Assembly: GCA_004154925.1 (NCBI GenBank)
Contig: QJNS01000010.1
Location: 551,477 to 615,476, forward strand
Origin: Monosporascus cannonballus
Taxonomy: Eukaryota > Ascomycota > Sordariomycetes > Xylariales
Direction of reading: 5' to 3'
Length of the DNA: 64,000 bases
Shown: positions 12,095-24,971 of the stretch, piece after piece
Numbering within the stretch: the first letter of the stretch is position 1
How the letters are laid out: each line of letters opens with the position of its first letter
Position numbers and translations under genes: made by a program
The notes under the pieces: generated by a model
What the model was told of the DNA's origin: nothing
Seen by the model: the letters and a program-made list of their open reading frames with translations, nothing else
The model's database searches: none

Positions 12095-14769
12095 TGGTAG
12101 TAGCGTTGGTGGGGGCGCCTAGATCGCATGGGGTAGAGTAGTAAACCTAGACTAATGGGTTGGGGTATCGCATATCATGATGCGTTTTCGGGATCGGAAA
12201 AGTGCTGCGAGTGCACATAGATAGGAGTTGTTCGGCTCGAGTATACCCACACAAATGCAATGACGTTTAAAAGGGGCCCCGTCGTGCCAATTCCGGTTCA
12301 CTTACTATGGATAAGACGACCAGAGTGTCTTAAAGATTAGTCGTTGGTTCATGAATAAGGTGCTATTGCGGTATGTCTAAGCCTCAGCAGGATCTACCCA
12401 CGTGTGGGTAAGGCTTCATCGTCTCAAGCAGGTTCTGGTGGAGGTTCCGTCAGACCTCTACAGGCGATAAACTTCGGAGCTGGGGATAAACAACGACGCC
12501 TTTCGAAACGTATCTCCGTGTGTCAATGGCGTAGACGTTAGATACAAGGATACACCGACTGAGAACAGAGCAAGGAGCCCCAGAAGTATTCACGATGGTA
12601 GTTCTACCACCGCCTACCGGTGATAGACTCAACCAAGCTACTTAGTTGCTAGGTATGGTATTCTACTAGACCAAGCATTACACGCACGCCCCCACGTTCC
12701 GACCATCTGTCGAGTTCAGGGCGGGTGCCAGGGGGGATCATCAGATCACATCCTTTACACCCCCTAAATCGAAGGCGAGCCAGGGAATTGTCCTCCTCGT
12801 TATCTCGCCGCCTACGTCGGCCTTCGGGAGGAGGTGATATACCTAATATTTCCGAGACAGTTAATAAAGAGGCGCCCACGTTCTCTATGCAAGCTTATGC
12901 CAAGGTCTAGTGGGAAATGTATGCAAAAGCGCCCCAAACGGAGGGGGCCCATTGCGTAGAAGCTTTCCTGGCCATGTACTCGACGCTGCAGCTTACTATT
13001 ATTAGTCAAAGGTGCGTAGGCAGGAAGGCCTCCCCCAGTCCCCGGGGAAATGTCCTGGAATAAACTCCCCTGTCCTCGCCGCTGGCCTCCAGTTCCCCTA
13101 TTCCCACGGCTACCTCCTACCTCCTACCTCCGTGCTCCCGGCCGCTCAAGCCGTTTCCCGGTGAGTTTGAAGGCGAGCTCTTCCCCCGGCCTAAGGACAT
13201 ATCCACCGTAGAAGGCATACGGCTCTGGCTCTGGCGTGCTTTAACAGAACGGCCCCCGGTTATCATCCAACATGTCTGCAGGTAAGCCGACGTCTGCGGA
13301 ATAGCCACGTGCGCCGTGTTCCACCCACCCACCATGGCGTTATGCATAGCTTCAACGCTCGGTACAAGGGGCTGACTGCCAGGTTGCGGGTTCTCACCAC
13401 GCTCGCCTCATCACATTGGCACGTCTATCCGACTTCAGAACGCTTATGCCTCGTGGGCCACGTGTTGCCGCGCGGAAGCTTGCGTGGGACGGGCGCACGG
13501 GAGGGGGATGAGGCGGTGTAGCACTAGATTCCGGGAATGTTAGGACACAGTCCATACTCGCTGTAGCAGATGTTGCTCATCGCCAAAAGCGGTTTGACTC
13601 GCGTACAATGAATCCTTTCTGTGAGAACTCTAGACGTTTTAGGGCTTTACTGGAGTATTGGCACCCACGCGATAACAACGTAAGAACACGGGTGTCACCA
13701 GACGTCAAAGGTCGCTGTTTGCATTTCGTTTACTGCTACATGCATCGCGTCATGTATAGCCGCCTCTCTGGTGTACTTGCCCATCACTCTGTCCAACACA
13801 GACAGATGAGGCCTTCCGCAATGAACCCGAGTTAGACTACGAATCAGTAGTTGCCCTGACCCTAGATCCACCTATGAGACAGGTATGGGGGGGGGATTCT
13901 CGCCATTGTTCTAAAACGGGGTCTGAGCTGTTAGGTGACGTACATGACCGAGCGTACAGTTATCTTCATCCACCGTTAGCTCTACCTGTCTCCCAGCAAA
14001 GTGTCTAAGGCACGAAACAAGCCCCGCTGGATCAGGCAATCGACCTGAAGCTTAACGGACCGAGTTGCATTGGTTGCAGGATCGCCTGGGTTCTGGGTGC
14101 TGCTGCTGCAGCTTGGTGATACCGCCAACTGAAATCCACTCCTGACCTGTCCTATGCTCAGATTTGGCTCTACATGCCGACGGAGTTTTGAGGTACGCGT
14201 TCATAGCGTCTTGTCTATATGGCATACCGTTAAACGCCAGGTGACGAGGCGACGCTTATCGCAGGGCTGTGCAACGTCGAGTACGTCGATCCGCCATACG
14301 CAACGAACTCTAGGAGGCTTGTCCGTCGTCGCTCAGGCCTCTGTTATACCGCCTGCCTGGGCGTATGCATTCCTTCCGTTGTAGCCCACGGCAATTCGAT
14401 AACTTCCACGAGCAAGCCGCTGTACGTTTTCTAGGTATGCGCGACGGTTCCGTGCAGCCACGGGTACACCCTACCCCCGAAATTTCAGTTTACCAAATTT
14501 TTTTTCCTAGCAACAGGTTGTGGATAAATCTGTTTTAGTCACCGATTCACCTGACCGCCCACGATAGCTAAGTTTACAAAAGCACCCAAATCTGGCCGGG
14601 AAGGTTGGGCCGACGGTGAATTTCTTGGCAGGCCCGAACTCCGGGCCGCTTTGTTGCCCCACCGCTCGCTTTTCCCGCAAGCATCCCCGAAACCTATCAT
14701 CACAACGCAACCCTATTTCTTTCTCATCTTGCGCCGGATATTTCTATACCACACTGACGGCGCATTTCC
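12095..14769. other. Gene-poor, GC-balanced spacer
   Basis: About 2.7 kb with only short ORFs (up to about 76 codons) in all frames and no recognisable protein. Small hairpins occur, for example TACCCAC-GT-GTGGGTA at 12395-12410, and a G9 run near 13890. No sign of RIP. It could hold non-coding transcripts or a very old pseudogene. Confidence 0.5.
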
Positions 14770-14937
14770 CAAATCCCCTCGTAGCCTCGACTCTGCGGCT
14801 TCAGGCAAACCAAGCCAAATTCTTTCGCCAATCGCCTCGTAACCTCCTTTTTTGCGACTTTAAGTAATTAACACCAAGACCCTTCCTCAAATCCCTTCGT
14901 AATCTCGTCAATATGGCTTCAAGAAACCAAAATGTGG
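14770..14937 (+). repeat. Three degenerate tandem copies of a unit of about 59 bp
   Basis: The phrase CAAATCCCCTCGTAGCCTC recurs in diverged form at 14770, 14828 and 14888 (third copy CAAATCCCTTCGTAATCTC). Each is followed by a GGCTTC / GACTT word about 28 bases later. Spacing is 58 and 60 bp. The array runs up to an ATG at 14913. Confidence 0.55.
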
Positions 14938-15056
14938 AAAGAATCGATATGAAAATCCTTAAGCAAAAAGATCTCCAGCGGTCGGCTCAGCCAACTACAA
15001 CCAATTCAAGTTTCAAAGGCCGCAACAGATTATCCGCGACAGAACAATTTACCTAA
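14913..15056 (+). CDS. Possible small ORF or first exon, unassigned
   Basis: 47 codons starting MASRNQNVERIDMKILKQKD, Lys/Gln/Ser-rich, ending ACC-TAA. The ATG overlaps the third tandem-repeat copy. The open frame at 15150 downstream may belong to the same gene, but the stop at 15054 precedes any convincing donor, so the link is unproven. Confidence 0.2.
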   Translation: MASRNQNVERIDMKILKQKDLQRSAQPTTTNSSFKGRNRLSATEQFT

Positions 15057-15149
15057 GGTTAAGGATTAAAAGTATATATAATACCACCTGCCCCCAGCGA
15101 TGCTTTTTTGCGTTTTATCACTGACAGATTAATATTTTTTTTTTGCTAG

Positions 15150-15271
15150 CCCCCGTAAGCCACGGCCGTACCCCATGGGCCCGTATCGACTGGATGCGGT
15201 ACTGAACCCAAACGTCCCCGACCGAAAGGAGCAAGATCATGCAAGGTATATTTGGGTTCAAGCCATATTTT
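15150..15271 (+). pseudogene. 5' part of an ORF interrupted by the copia element
   Basis: After a possible acceptor (TTGCTAG) the frame reads RKPRPYPMGPYRLDAVLNPN and then KEQDHARYIWVQAIF up to the target duplication ATTTT at 15267-15271. When the copia and one duplication copy are removed, the same frame continues at 48265. No family recognised. The reading frame and its continuity across the insertion are direct observations; a functional gene is inference. Confidence 0.45.
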
Positions 15272-15510
15272 TGTCAGACCCAGCTGAAGTCGATCAAACA
15301 GCTAAGCCTTGGCTTAGTTTGATCACCTACTGAAACAAGGCTACTTTATGCACCCCCGGTATCTTTTCCTCTTAGCTACAGTTGTATTTACATGTATAAA
15401 AGGAGGGTTCGCTACCCTTACCTTTTAGCTAGGACCTTCTAGAGGTTATGCAACCTTCAATATATCTTTTCTTCAGTTATATGCTTCTGTATATAATGCA
15501 GGGTCTCACA
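15272..15510 (+). repeat. 5' LTR of the copia element (239 bp)
   Basis: TG...CA ends and a TATA-like GTATAAAAGGAGG core at about 15395, followed by a pyrimidine-rich transcribed part. Much less mutated than the internal region. It matches the split 3' LTR almost base for base. Confidence 0.93.
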
Positions 15511-16381
15511 GTTATAAGCCCGGTCCGCACTTTTTTTTAGCCGCGCTTTGATACACTTGTTATATACGTTTTGTTAAAGCTATTCGGAACCTCGCTGTCG
15601 CTCCTGCGGTATATCTACTGTTCCGTTACTAAGGATATCTATCGCTTAGCTGTTATGTTTTTAATTATCTTAATCCGTTTACTTTTTGCATTACTTCTGA
15701 AGCCATAATTGCCTAATTAATAGACCTTGACGAATCTTTTTCAGGACGCGTTCCTAAGTATCTACTTAAAAAAGGGACCCTTAAAAAGTATAATACTTTC
15801 GAATTTTACGTTAATACGAAAGTTGATATATTGTAAGCATATATTAACCCTAACGTAGCCCAAGTACCACCCTTGCTAATAATGCCGATTTTTTTAAGCC
15901 TTATTATTTTCAAAATAGAATAACTGATAAATATGTCCTAGATGGCCCGAATTATTCGAAGTTGGAAAGGGCCTTGAAAACGTATAATAAGAAGCAGTCC
16001 TTATATATTATTTAAGAAAAGGCATTTGCTAAAATTAATACGTTTTTGAACTAATCCGTTCACCTTGATCATTATTAGGTATATTAGAAAAAGGTTACGT
16101 TTCGAAGAAAATTAATTATTTTAAAAAATAAGTTTAAGCCTAATAATAACGTTCGAATTTACGAGGTTAACGTTCCATACAAGCAAGCGTTAAAGACCAA
16201 TAAGATCTAGATAGATATTTGGTTATTTATATATTAGAAAATATATACTGAAGCTGCGGAACTTTAGATATTAGCCGTCGCCGGATATTACGGCTACCTT
16301 AATTTCCTAAAGGCTGTTAATACCTACTTACCCGATTTCTTTGTTACCCAGAGGGTTAAGGTGGAAAAAGCTATATTTAAG
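15511..16381 (+). pseudogene. Copia gag-region remnant
   Basis: Leader and gag part of the copia up to gypsy A. Short readable peptides survive, such as WPELFEVGKGLENV near 15940, and the frame reaches KAIFK at 16381. It continues as GKDVTELP at 29859 once gypsy A and one TTAAG duplication are removed. Confidence 0.7.
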
Positions 16382-16751
16382 TGTGACGGCTATGCGGTTT
16401 AACCAATTATTAAACCTTAAGTCGACGGGTTTATGTTGGCAGAAATATCGTGAGAATCTGAGTAATAGATATAGTAACGTATTACGTCTTGTAATGCCAA
16501 GGGTATCTTAGGTAACGATATTATATTATAAATTAAAGCTATTTAAATTATGGAACTAATAAGCGTATATATTTTCATGAGTTAATTAGATTTTTATTAG
16601 ATCTTGACGTTATTACAGATCTAATGCCATTAGATTTAGTTGGTTCTGTATGGATTTGTTTAGATCTTAATGTCAAAAGAGATCCAAATTACGTGACTTT
16701 TTTTTGTGGGTCCGACCGTTTTTGTGGCCGATCTTGGGTTGGGTCGTAATA
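16382..16751 (-). repeat. Left LTR of gypsy A (370 bp)
   Basis: The outer end is intact (TGTGACGGC); the inner end is mutated (GTAATA instead of GTAACA). Carries the A-type U3 block. Confidence 0.92.
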
Positions 16752-16817
16752 CGATCTTTTTTTTTCTAGGATCTTTGCTCTTAAAGATTTTTCTTTCTAG
16801 TAAGTTATTTTTTTATT

Positions 16818-17421
16818 ATGGCAGGTCGTATTACTAACCGTAAGTTTCGCAATTGTTTTAATTAAAAAGAAAACCTAGATTTTTTGGCTATTTATATTAT
16901 TAAATTCGGTTTTGAAGTTATGCCGTATACGCCTTATTTCGAAAATGGTACCAAATGTTAAATAATTAAAGAAATTCGTTATTATAACGAATATATTAAA
17001 AACCGTTATTGCTGCGATAGTTTTGGCGTTTTAATCGATTCCTTACGTCGTATTAAAAAGGAAAAGGATCGTTTAGATCGCGAAAAAGCTATTATTAAAA
17101 AGACGTTTTTACGCTTTTAGCAAGAATTAAAAAAGGATTTGGTACGTAAGCAACGTAATATCAACGAGACCATTAATTACCTTTTTCGTTTTCGTCGTCA
17201 AAAAATTTTTTTTACATTAAAGGAATCAAATTATTAATTGCGGTTTTTAGTTAATAGATAAGCTGGATAAATAAGAACGTACGGAGGCCGAGGTTCCGCT
17301 TCCTATGCCATCCTTTGCTTCCCTTAATTGGTTTATTCCTGAGGACCTTAACTAGGGGGCTTTCCTTGGTAATTCCGTCGCCGCTGGTAAAAGTTTTTTA
17401 ATAGGCGCTGGGCGCTAATAA
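16818..17421 (+). pseudogene. Antisense ORF of gypsy A, start ATG preserved
   Basis: Opposite to pol, between the left LTR and the chromodomain end of pol. ATG at 16818 gives MAGRITNRKFRNCF. Later landmarks are FGFEVMPYTPYFENG, IIKEIRYYNEYIKNRY, a Lys/Arg/Glu-rich helix (RRIKKEKDRLDREKAI) and the C-terminal GNSVAAGKSFLIGAGR, ending at the TAA at 17419-17421. One net frameshift (about 17230-17290) plus TAA/TAG stops. This is the best-preserved start of the six copies. Confidence 0.6.
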
Positions 17422-19241
17422 GATTTTTGGCGGGTTCCCAGGTATTTTCGGAGTTTGGATGTTTTTTTCACTTAATTAGGTACTAAGTAAGTCCGTTTTG
17501 TTTTCGTATATCGAAAATTTTTTTATTTCGTATATTTATTCGTTTTTTACTTTTACATTGTTTTGTACCGTATATACCTTAATCGTATTTGCTATTAATT
17601 CGAATAAGGAAATTTGAAAAATTAGATAGAATTTGACTTTTGGTAAAAGTTTTAATTAATAATTATTTTCTAAGATTTTCTTGGCGATTTTATATGGACC
17701 GATGTATTTAAAATCGAATTTTTTATTAGGTTTTTTTATTTACATATTTTTGGTAACGAAAAAAACTATTTCCCCCTTTTCGAAAGTTAATTTTTTTAAC
17801 CTTTTCTGGTTATAATATTTGCTTATTTAATTCCGTACGAATTCCAGTTTTGGTTTTATTTCTTAGTGTAATTATCGTAACTGTTTTGACGTAAAAATTG
17901 CGTTAATATTAATTGGACTATCGTTACGTACTTTTTTGTAAATTTCTGGAATAAAGCCAAAATTTGCGTTCGTAAATATTATTTTAATACTTTCGTAATA
18001 ATTAGTATTATAGGCTAATTAGGCGATTAGTAATTTTTTAACCTAGTTATTTTGCTTATAATTAATGTAATATTATAAGTAAATTTTCAATATTTAGTTT
18101 ATCCGTTTTATTTATTTATCCGTTTAAAGTTTAAAAACGTTAAATAATTTATAATTTAAATCGATTTGTATTATAAAGCCTTACCAAAATTTAAATACGA
18201 ATGTCGATCCTTTATTTGATATAATTTCCATTAATAATCCGTATATACTAAAAATATGTTTAAAGAAAATATATGCTAGTTATTTGGCGTTTGTGTTCTT
18301 ATAATATGGTAAAAAATAGGAAAATTTTGTAAATCGATCGACGATTACGAAAATGCTATCATAATATATTCCCGTAACTGGATTTTCTGATATAAGAAAT
18401 TTGATAATAAAATCGAATATACCTAAGTACTATAGTTATTTTGTGATTAATAATAACTGTAACTTTCCATATGGCTTATGTCGTCAAGTCTTTATTTTGG
18501 CGCAAATATCGTATTGTCGTATAACTTTTTATACTATTAATTTTATTTTAAGAAAGGAATATATACGTTAAAATCGCTTTAAGGTTTTGTGGATCCCTGG
18601 ATATCCATATAACTAATATTCGTATATCTTTTGTACCAGACCCTTTTAATATTTTTTTGAAATTTATATTTTATCCGTTTTTTGGGTTTTTGGGAAATTA
18701 TTATTATATTATTAAATCCTTTAATATATATCGAAAGATATTACCCGAATTATTGCAATTTGTCGTAAGCGTAAATATCCTTTTGTAATAATATCGAAAA
18801 TTATATGGTTAACTTTAACTAATTTTTTAAGGTTTGGTCATTTATTTAAAATATCAGTTTTACTGTTTTCTGATCCTTTTTTGTAAATAATAACGAAATC
18901 GAAGTTCGCTAATTTTTTTACGTAACGAAATTATTATCCTATAAATTCTCTAATCGTGGTAAATCGGGTAAAACTTTGATAATCCGTATAAATCTTAATT
19001 TGGTACAAACTTCCTTTTAGGAAATACCTGAATTTTCGAAATGCCATAATAATAGCTATAAATTCCTTATCTGGAATGCCATAATTAAATTCGGTTTTTT
19101 TTTAATTTGTACGAAAAGAATATAATAAGGTGCAGTTTGCCTTAATTATTTCGTTATCCGATTATTATGTTTAACGTATAATCCGAAATATCGGTTTTTA
19201 ACTTAACGGGGCGGTTTAGATCGTATATAATTAATACTGGT

Positions 19242-19633
19242 TGTTACAACCCAAGTTAGCTGGGCCTGCGAAAACGGTGCAGCCAAGATCACAAAGCTAC
19301 GCTAGTTCAAGGTTACGTAATCAGTACTTAGCGGGTCTCAACTAAGCACGACTGAGCACGACTGAGCAGCATTAAGTAACTGCTTAGCAAGGCTCTGCTA
19401 AGCAGAGATAAACAGTAATAAAGGAATTAGGATATATACGCTTATTACTTCCATAATTTAGATAATACCAGTTTGCAATATTTATCAATACCAATTATTT
19501 ATAATAAGGCCTTTTCGGTATTAAAAGATGTAATACGTTATCGTATTTATTGTTCAGATTCCTACGATATTTCTGTTAACATAAACCCGTTAACTTAAGG
19601 TTTAATAATTGCTTAAACCGCCTAGCCGTTATA
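19242..19633 (+). repeat. 5' LTR of gypsy B (392 bp)
   Basis: Starts TGTTACAACCC and ends GCCGTTATA (mutated inner end). The U3 carries short direct repeats of GAGCACGACT near 19347-19370. The second half is the family-wide R/U5 block. Confidence 0.92.
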
Positions 19634-22600
19634 TATTACAAACTTTTCTTCAATAATACCGTTAAATTTTAAGCAATATTCAATACTGTCAAAATATTAA
19701 CCAGCACTTAGGAAACCCTTATTTAATAACTTCAGGCTCGAATTCGGGAACTGGAAAAAGAAGTTCGACAATATAGAGCTACGCCATCTGCCTAACCCTT
19801 TTTCGCCCGTATAAAGCCTAAAAAGCCGGAATCTTACGATAAAAAAGGCAACCCTTAAACTTTTTTAACTTAGGCACGAATTTACTTTCGTTTTCTAAAC
19901 CTTAGCGACTTAGCGGATATGGTCCTAATAATTAAAATATACTTAACAGAAAATACGGCTAATTAATTTAAGCCTATTATAAAAAACTTTTTGAAAATAA
20001 AAAAACAAATAAAAAATTTTTTATTAATAAGATTTTTTTAAATTATATTAATTTCGAAAATAAAATGCGCAATAATTTCGGTAATCCGAATAAAAAACGA
20101 TTTACGGCCTAATAATTCCTGCAATTTCGATAAAAAGGACTTATATCCAAGTACGCCGTAACCTTTAAAAATTTTGCGATTAAAACAGAATAAAAAAATA
20201 ACGAGGCCGACGCCCTTATCGGCATATTTTACAAAGGATTAAAAAATAATATAAAAAATAAGATTATTCGGATTAAATAATTAATTACCCTGGACCGGTA
20301 TATCGCAAAAATAATCAAGATTAATAATTAACAATTTGAAAAACAACAGGAAAAAAAAGGACAATATACTTTACGCTCGGGATGTAACAAATCTAACCAG
20401 GGGAAAAAATAAGATGCACCCCTTATTTCTCACGGAACGGCGCCAGGACCTATAGAACTTGGCATTACCTACCGACAAAACTAAAGCCAGATTAAATGCT
20501 TTAACTATGGCAAAATAAGATACAAAGCCTATAAGTACAAAAAGCCCAAAAAGCTAGGATAGGATAACTGGACCCCTATATCGAAGGAACAATCCAAAAA
20601 CAATTAAGAAAATAATAACAAAGCTATTAACATAATCCAAGCTAAATACGTATTAGGCCTACGATAAAAGGCCCAACCAGGACCATCATAATAAAAAATT
20701 CGACGAAAAATGCGAAAAGCCAAAAAGCTAGCTTAATAAATATCGCAAACATAACAAAAAGCGCTATAAAGATAATTACGCAAGCATTAAAATTAGATAA
20801 AAAAAATCTGTCCCAGAACACCTGATAAATACGGTGAAATGTACGCCATATATTGTTAATAACGAAAATATCCCAATTACGAAAAATAAAAATAACATAT
20901 CTATATACGAATTATTCGCATATATTATAAGAGATTCGATTTTCCAAACCGAACCGGGCATAACAAAAATAATAAGTAATAATATCGACAGTTTCGAATT
21001 ATAGCCCTAAAAAACGTCCAGCAATTGGCGGAAATAAAGAGCTGGCCCGAAAAAAAGTAATACCCGTAAAAAAACCTTTTTTATCACTATAAATAATATA
21101 ATTATTAAACAAAAAAGAAATTAATTTAACGTACGGTAAAAAAACATTATTAAAAAGTTATTACGGTCCTTTATTTTTAATTAGTATTTACTGCGGATCC
21201 TTAAAAAAAAGCTATTAAAAAAATACGTCAATTTACAGAAAACCTCTGAAATAATAATTAAAACGACGCATAATGGAATGTAATTGCAAACATAAGAAAA
21301 TAATTTATTCGATAAGAAAAAGAACTGTAAAAAAACTAAGAACAATTAATACGGTTCGAAGGAACAGTACGCCGACAAGAGCGATAGATACAGCAGTTAA
21401 ACGCGTTAAACGAAAAAACGTAAGTAAGGCTCGATAAACTCGAATAGGAATTAAAAAAAACGGTTACTTATAAAAAAGCCACAAAATAACAAAACCCAGA
21501 GAAATCAAAGCAAATTCCCAAAAAAAGCTTTAAACGCGACAATAGAAAACGTTAACGACTTTATTACTTTAGATATATAAATCGAAACGTACTGGTATAC
21601 CGTAATAATGGATTACGAAACTTTAAGCGGAAATTATATTGTACTAAATATGGTTAATAAGCTTAAGCTATTATAGAAATACAAATTAAAACCTTACATA
21701 ACGACAAATACCGAAAGTTAAAAATTCGCCTACGATAACGGAAAAATCATACGTAAAATTAATTACCTCGAAATTTTTGTTAAAGGACGATACCAAACGG
21801 TTAATTTCGACATTGTTTTATTCGGAAATTACGATATAATCTTAAGATTACCATAAATACGCCAATACGAAATTTTGATTAACGGCGGAACTGGCCAAAT
21901 AAAATTCGCTTTATTCCCTATTAATAAACGAAAAAAAAATTAAAATCTTAACATTCGATCAATAATGGCAACAAATATAAGCATAAAAATACGATAAATA
22001 CTTTATTACCTAAAGAAACAAAATATAAGAAAAAAAACGGGTATTAAAGAAAAATACGACGTATTATTGCTACCATTAAAACAAAATTAAAGTAATTAAA
22101 TAACGATATAAAACTATAAGAATAATAGCCCAAAAAGTTAGAAAATTTAACTAATATGCTACTACAATATTACAAATACGAATAGCTTTTCAAAAAGGAA
22201 TTCGATACAAAACTATTAGAACATAACAAATAGGATTATGAAATAATTTTCAAAAAAGGATTTTCGACAAAGTTTTACCCCATTTATAACCTTAATAAAA
22301 ACGAATTATATACTTTCAAAAAATACCTGGAAAATCGGTTACAAAAAAGATGGATTCGACTTTCGAAATTACCAGCGAGATACCCGATATTCTTTATGCC
22401 AAAGAAAAATAGAAAATTACGACTTATAATTAATTATCGATAATTAAACGACGTTATTGTTAAAAATCAAACACTATTACTTTTAATTACGGAAATAAAA
22501 AACCGATTTTACGGAGCCAAATAATTTATAACATTTGATCTCAAAAACGGATATAACCTTATTAGGATCAAAAAAGGACACAAATAAAAAACAGCCTTTA

Positions 22601-24971
22601 GGACGAAATACGGATTATTTAAGTATTTGGTTATATTAATACGACTTACGAACGTACCAGCGACCTTTTAGTAAATAATTAACCATATGCTATAAAAATA
22701 CCTCGATATTTTCGTTATATGCTATTTCGACGACATTTTTATCTTTTCGGAAATAAAAAAAATATACGTAAAATACATTTATTAAATTTTTTAAGCTTTA
22801 CTGAACGTAAAGTTATTTATTAATACGGAAAAAAGTTAATTCCATATATAAAAAGTAAAATATCTGGGACATATTATTACCCCAGGACATATCAAAATGG
22901 ACTCCAAAAAAATCGCTGCAATTATAAAATAGCAAACGCTAACAATAATTAAAAAGGTACAGGTATTCCTTGGATTCCCCAATTACTATAGGAAATTCAT
23001 TCGAAACTTTAGCAAAATAACCATACCCCTAACGAATTTTACGAATTTTTTTTAAATAAATGCCAAATACGGAAAAAGTATTTTAAAATATCAAAAATGC
23101 AATTACCAGCGAGCCAGTACTAATTATGTACGATCCAAATTACCTCGTTAAACTAAAAACCGATATTTCGGACTATGCGTTAAACGCAACAATCGGATAA
23201 CGAAATAATTAAGACAAATTGCACCCTATTGCATTCTTTTCGTACAAGTTAAAAAAACCAAATTTAATTACGGCATTCCAGATAAAAAATTCATGGTTAT
23301 TATTATGGCATTTCGAAAGTTTAAGTATTTCCTAAAAGAAAACTTGTACCAGATCAAGGTTTATACAAATCATCAAAACCTTATCCGATTTACCATAATC
23401 AGGGAACTTACAGAATAACAATTAAAATATGCGGAAAAATTGGCGAATTTCGACTTTATCATCATCCACAAAAAAAATCAGAAAACGGCAAAGTAAACGC
23501 TTTAAGCAAGCGACCAAACTTCGAAAAAGAATTAGTCAAAATTAACTATATAATCTTCGATATTACCGTAAAAAGATATTTACGCCCACGACAAATTACG
23601 ACAATTAGAACAGTACCTTTAGATATATATTAGAAAATTCAGCAATATAACGATATTCTACCAGAAAACCAGAAAACGGATAAAATACAAATTTCAAAGA
23701 AATATCAAAAACATTTAATACAAAAAATATACGAACATTAATTATACGGATATCCAAGGATTTACAAAACTCTAAAGCGACTTCGACGCATATATTCCTT
23801 TCCTAGAATAAATTTAACCGCATAGAAAATTATATAATAATACGATATTTACGCCAAAGCAAAAACTCGACGACATAAGCCATACAGAAAACTACAGCCA
23901 TTACCAGTCGCAAAACGACTATAGTATTTAATTACATTTAATTTTATTATTAAACCTCCTATATTAAAAAATCTAATTATAAGAATATATTATGACAGTA
24001 TTTTCGTAATCGTCGATCGATTTACGAAATTTTCTTATTTTTTACCATATTATAAGGACATAAACGCCGAACAATTAGCATATATTTTTTTCAGATATAT
24101 TTTCAACATATACGGATTACCAATAGAAATTATATCAAATAAAAGATCGATATTCGTACTTAAGTTTTGGCAAAGCTTAATAGCACAAATTAGCCTAAAT
24201 TATAAGTTATCTAACGCATTTAAACCTTAGATAAATAAATAAACAAAATAAACAAATTAAAATTTAAAAACTTCCTTACGATATTACATTAATTACGAAC
24301 AAAATAATCAAATTAAAAAATTACTAATCGCATAATTAGCCTATAATACCAATTATTACGAAAATATCAAAATAATACTTACGAACGTAAACTTTGATTT
24401 TATTTTAGAAATTTACAAAAAAAATACGTAATAATAATCCAATTAATGTTAAAGTAATCCTTACGTTAAAATAAATACGATAATTATACCAGAAAATAAA
24501 AACAGAATTAAAGTTCGTACGAAATTAAATAAACAAATATTATAATCAAAAAAAGTTAAAAAAAATTAACTTTCGAAAAGGGGAAAATAATTTTTCTCGT
24601 TACAGAAAACATTTAAATAAGACAACCTAATAAAAAACTTGATATCAAATATATCGATCCATACAAAATCGCCAAGAAAATCTCAGAAAATAATTACTAA
24701 TTAAAACTTCCACCAAAAATCAAACTCCATCTAATTTTTTACGTTTCTTTATTCGAATTAACAGCAAATACAATTAAGGTATATACGGCATAAAATAACG
24801 TAAAAATAAAAAACGAATAATATACGAAATGGAAAAAAATTTAACATACGAAAACAAAACGGATTTACCCAGTACCTAATTAAATAGAAAAAGCATCCGG
24901 ACTCCGAAAACACCTGGGAACCCGCCAAAAACCTTATTGGCGCCCAGCGCCTATTAAAGAATTTTTACTAA
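19634..24971 (+). pseudogene. gag-pol of gypsy B, RIP-inactivated, with C-terminal chromodomain
   Basis: A mutated zinc knuckle (KCFNYGKIRYKAYKYK; second Cys and the His lost) is at about 20494-20540. RT follows: YPILFMPKKN, FDLKNGYNLIRI and the catalytic box YFDDIFIFS at 22722-22748, then [17 protein letters not shown] of RNase H. Integrase spans about 23600-24750. The end reads DSENTWEPAKNLIGAQRLLKNF at about 24900-24965, the chromodomain C-terminus, before TAA at 24969-24971. Stops are mostly TAA or TAG where Gln or Trp is expected. Such chromodomains target chromoviruses to histone-marked chromatin. Cannot make protein. Confidence 0.88.

Noticed and set aside
12095..14769. Hidden gene in the 2.7-kb spacer
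   Set aside because: Frames of up to 76 codons do not join into a plausible spliced protein and none resembles a known family.
20776..20961. Repeated short 'membrane' ORFs (also at 28129 and 54508)
   Set aside because: The same segment of gypsy pol (protease/linker region) read antisense in several copies. Hydrophobic because of RIP-made A/T codons; no conserved start and lengths vary.
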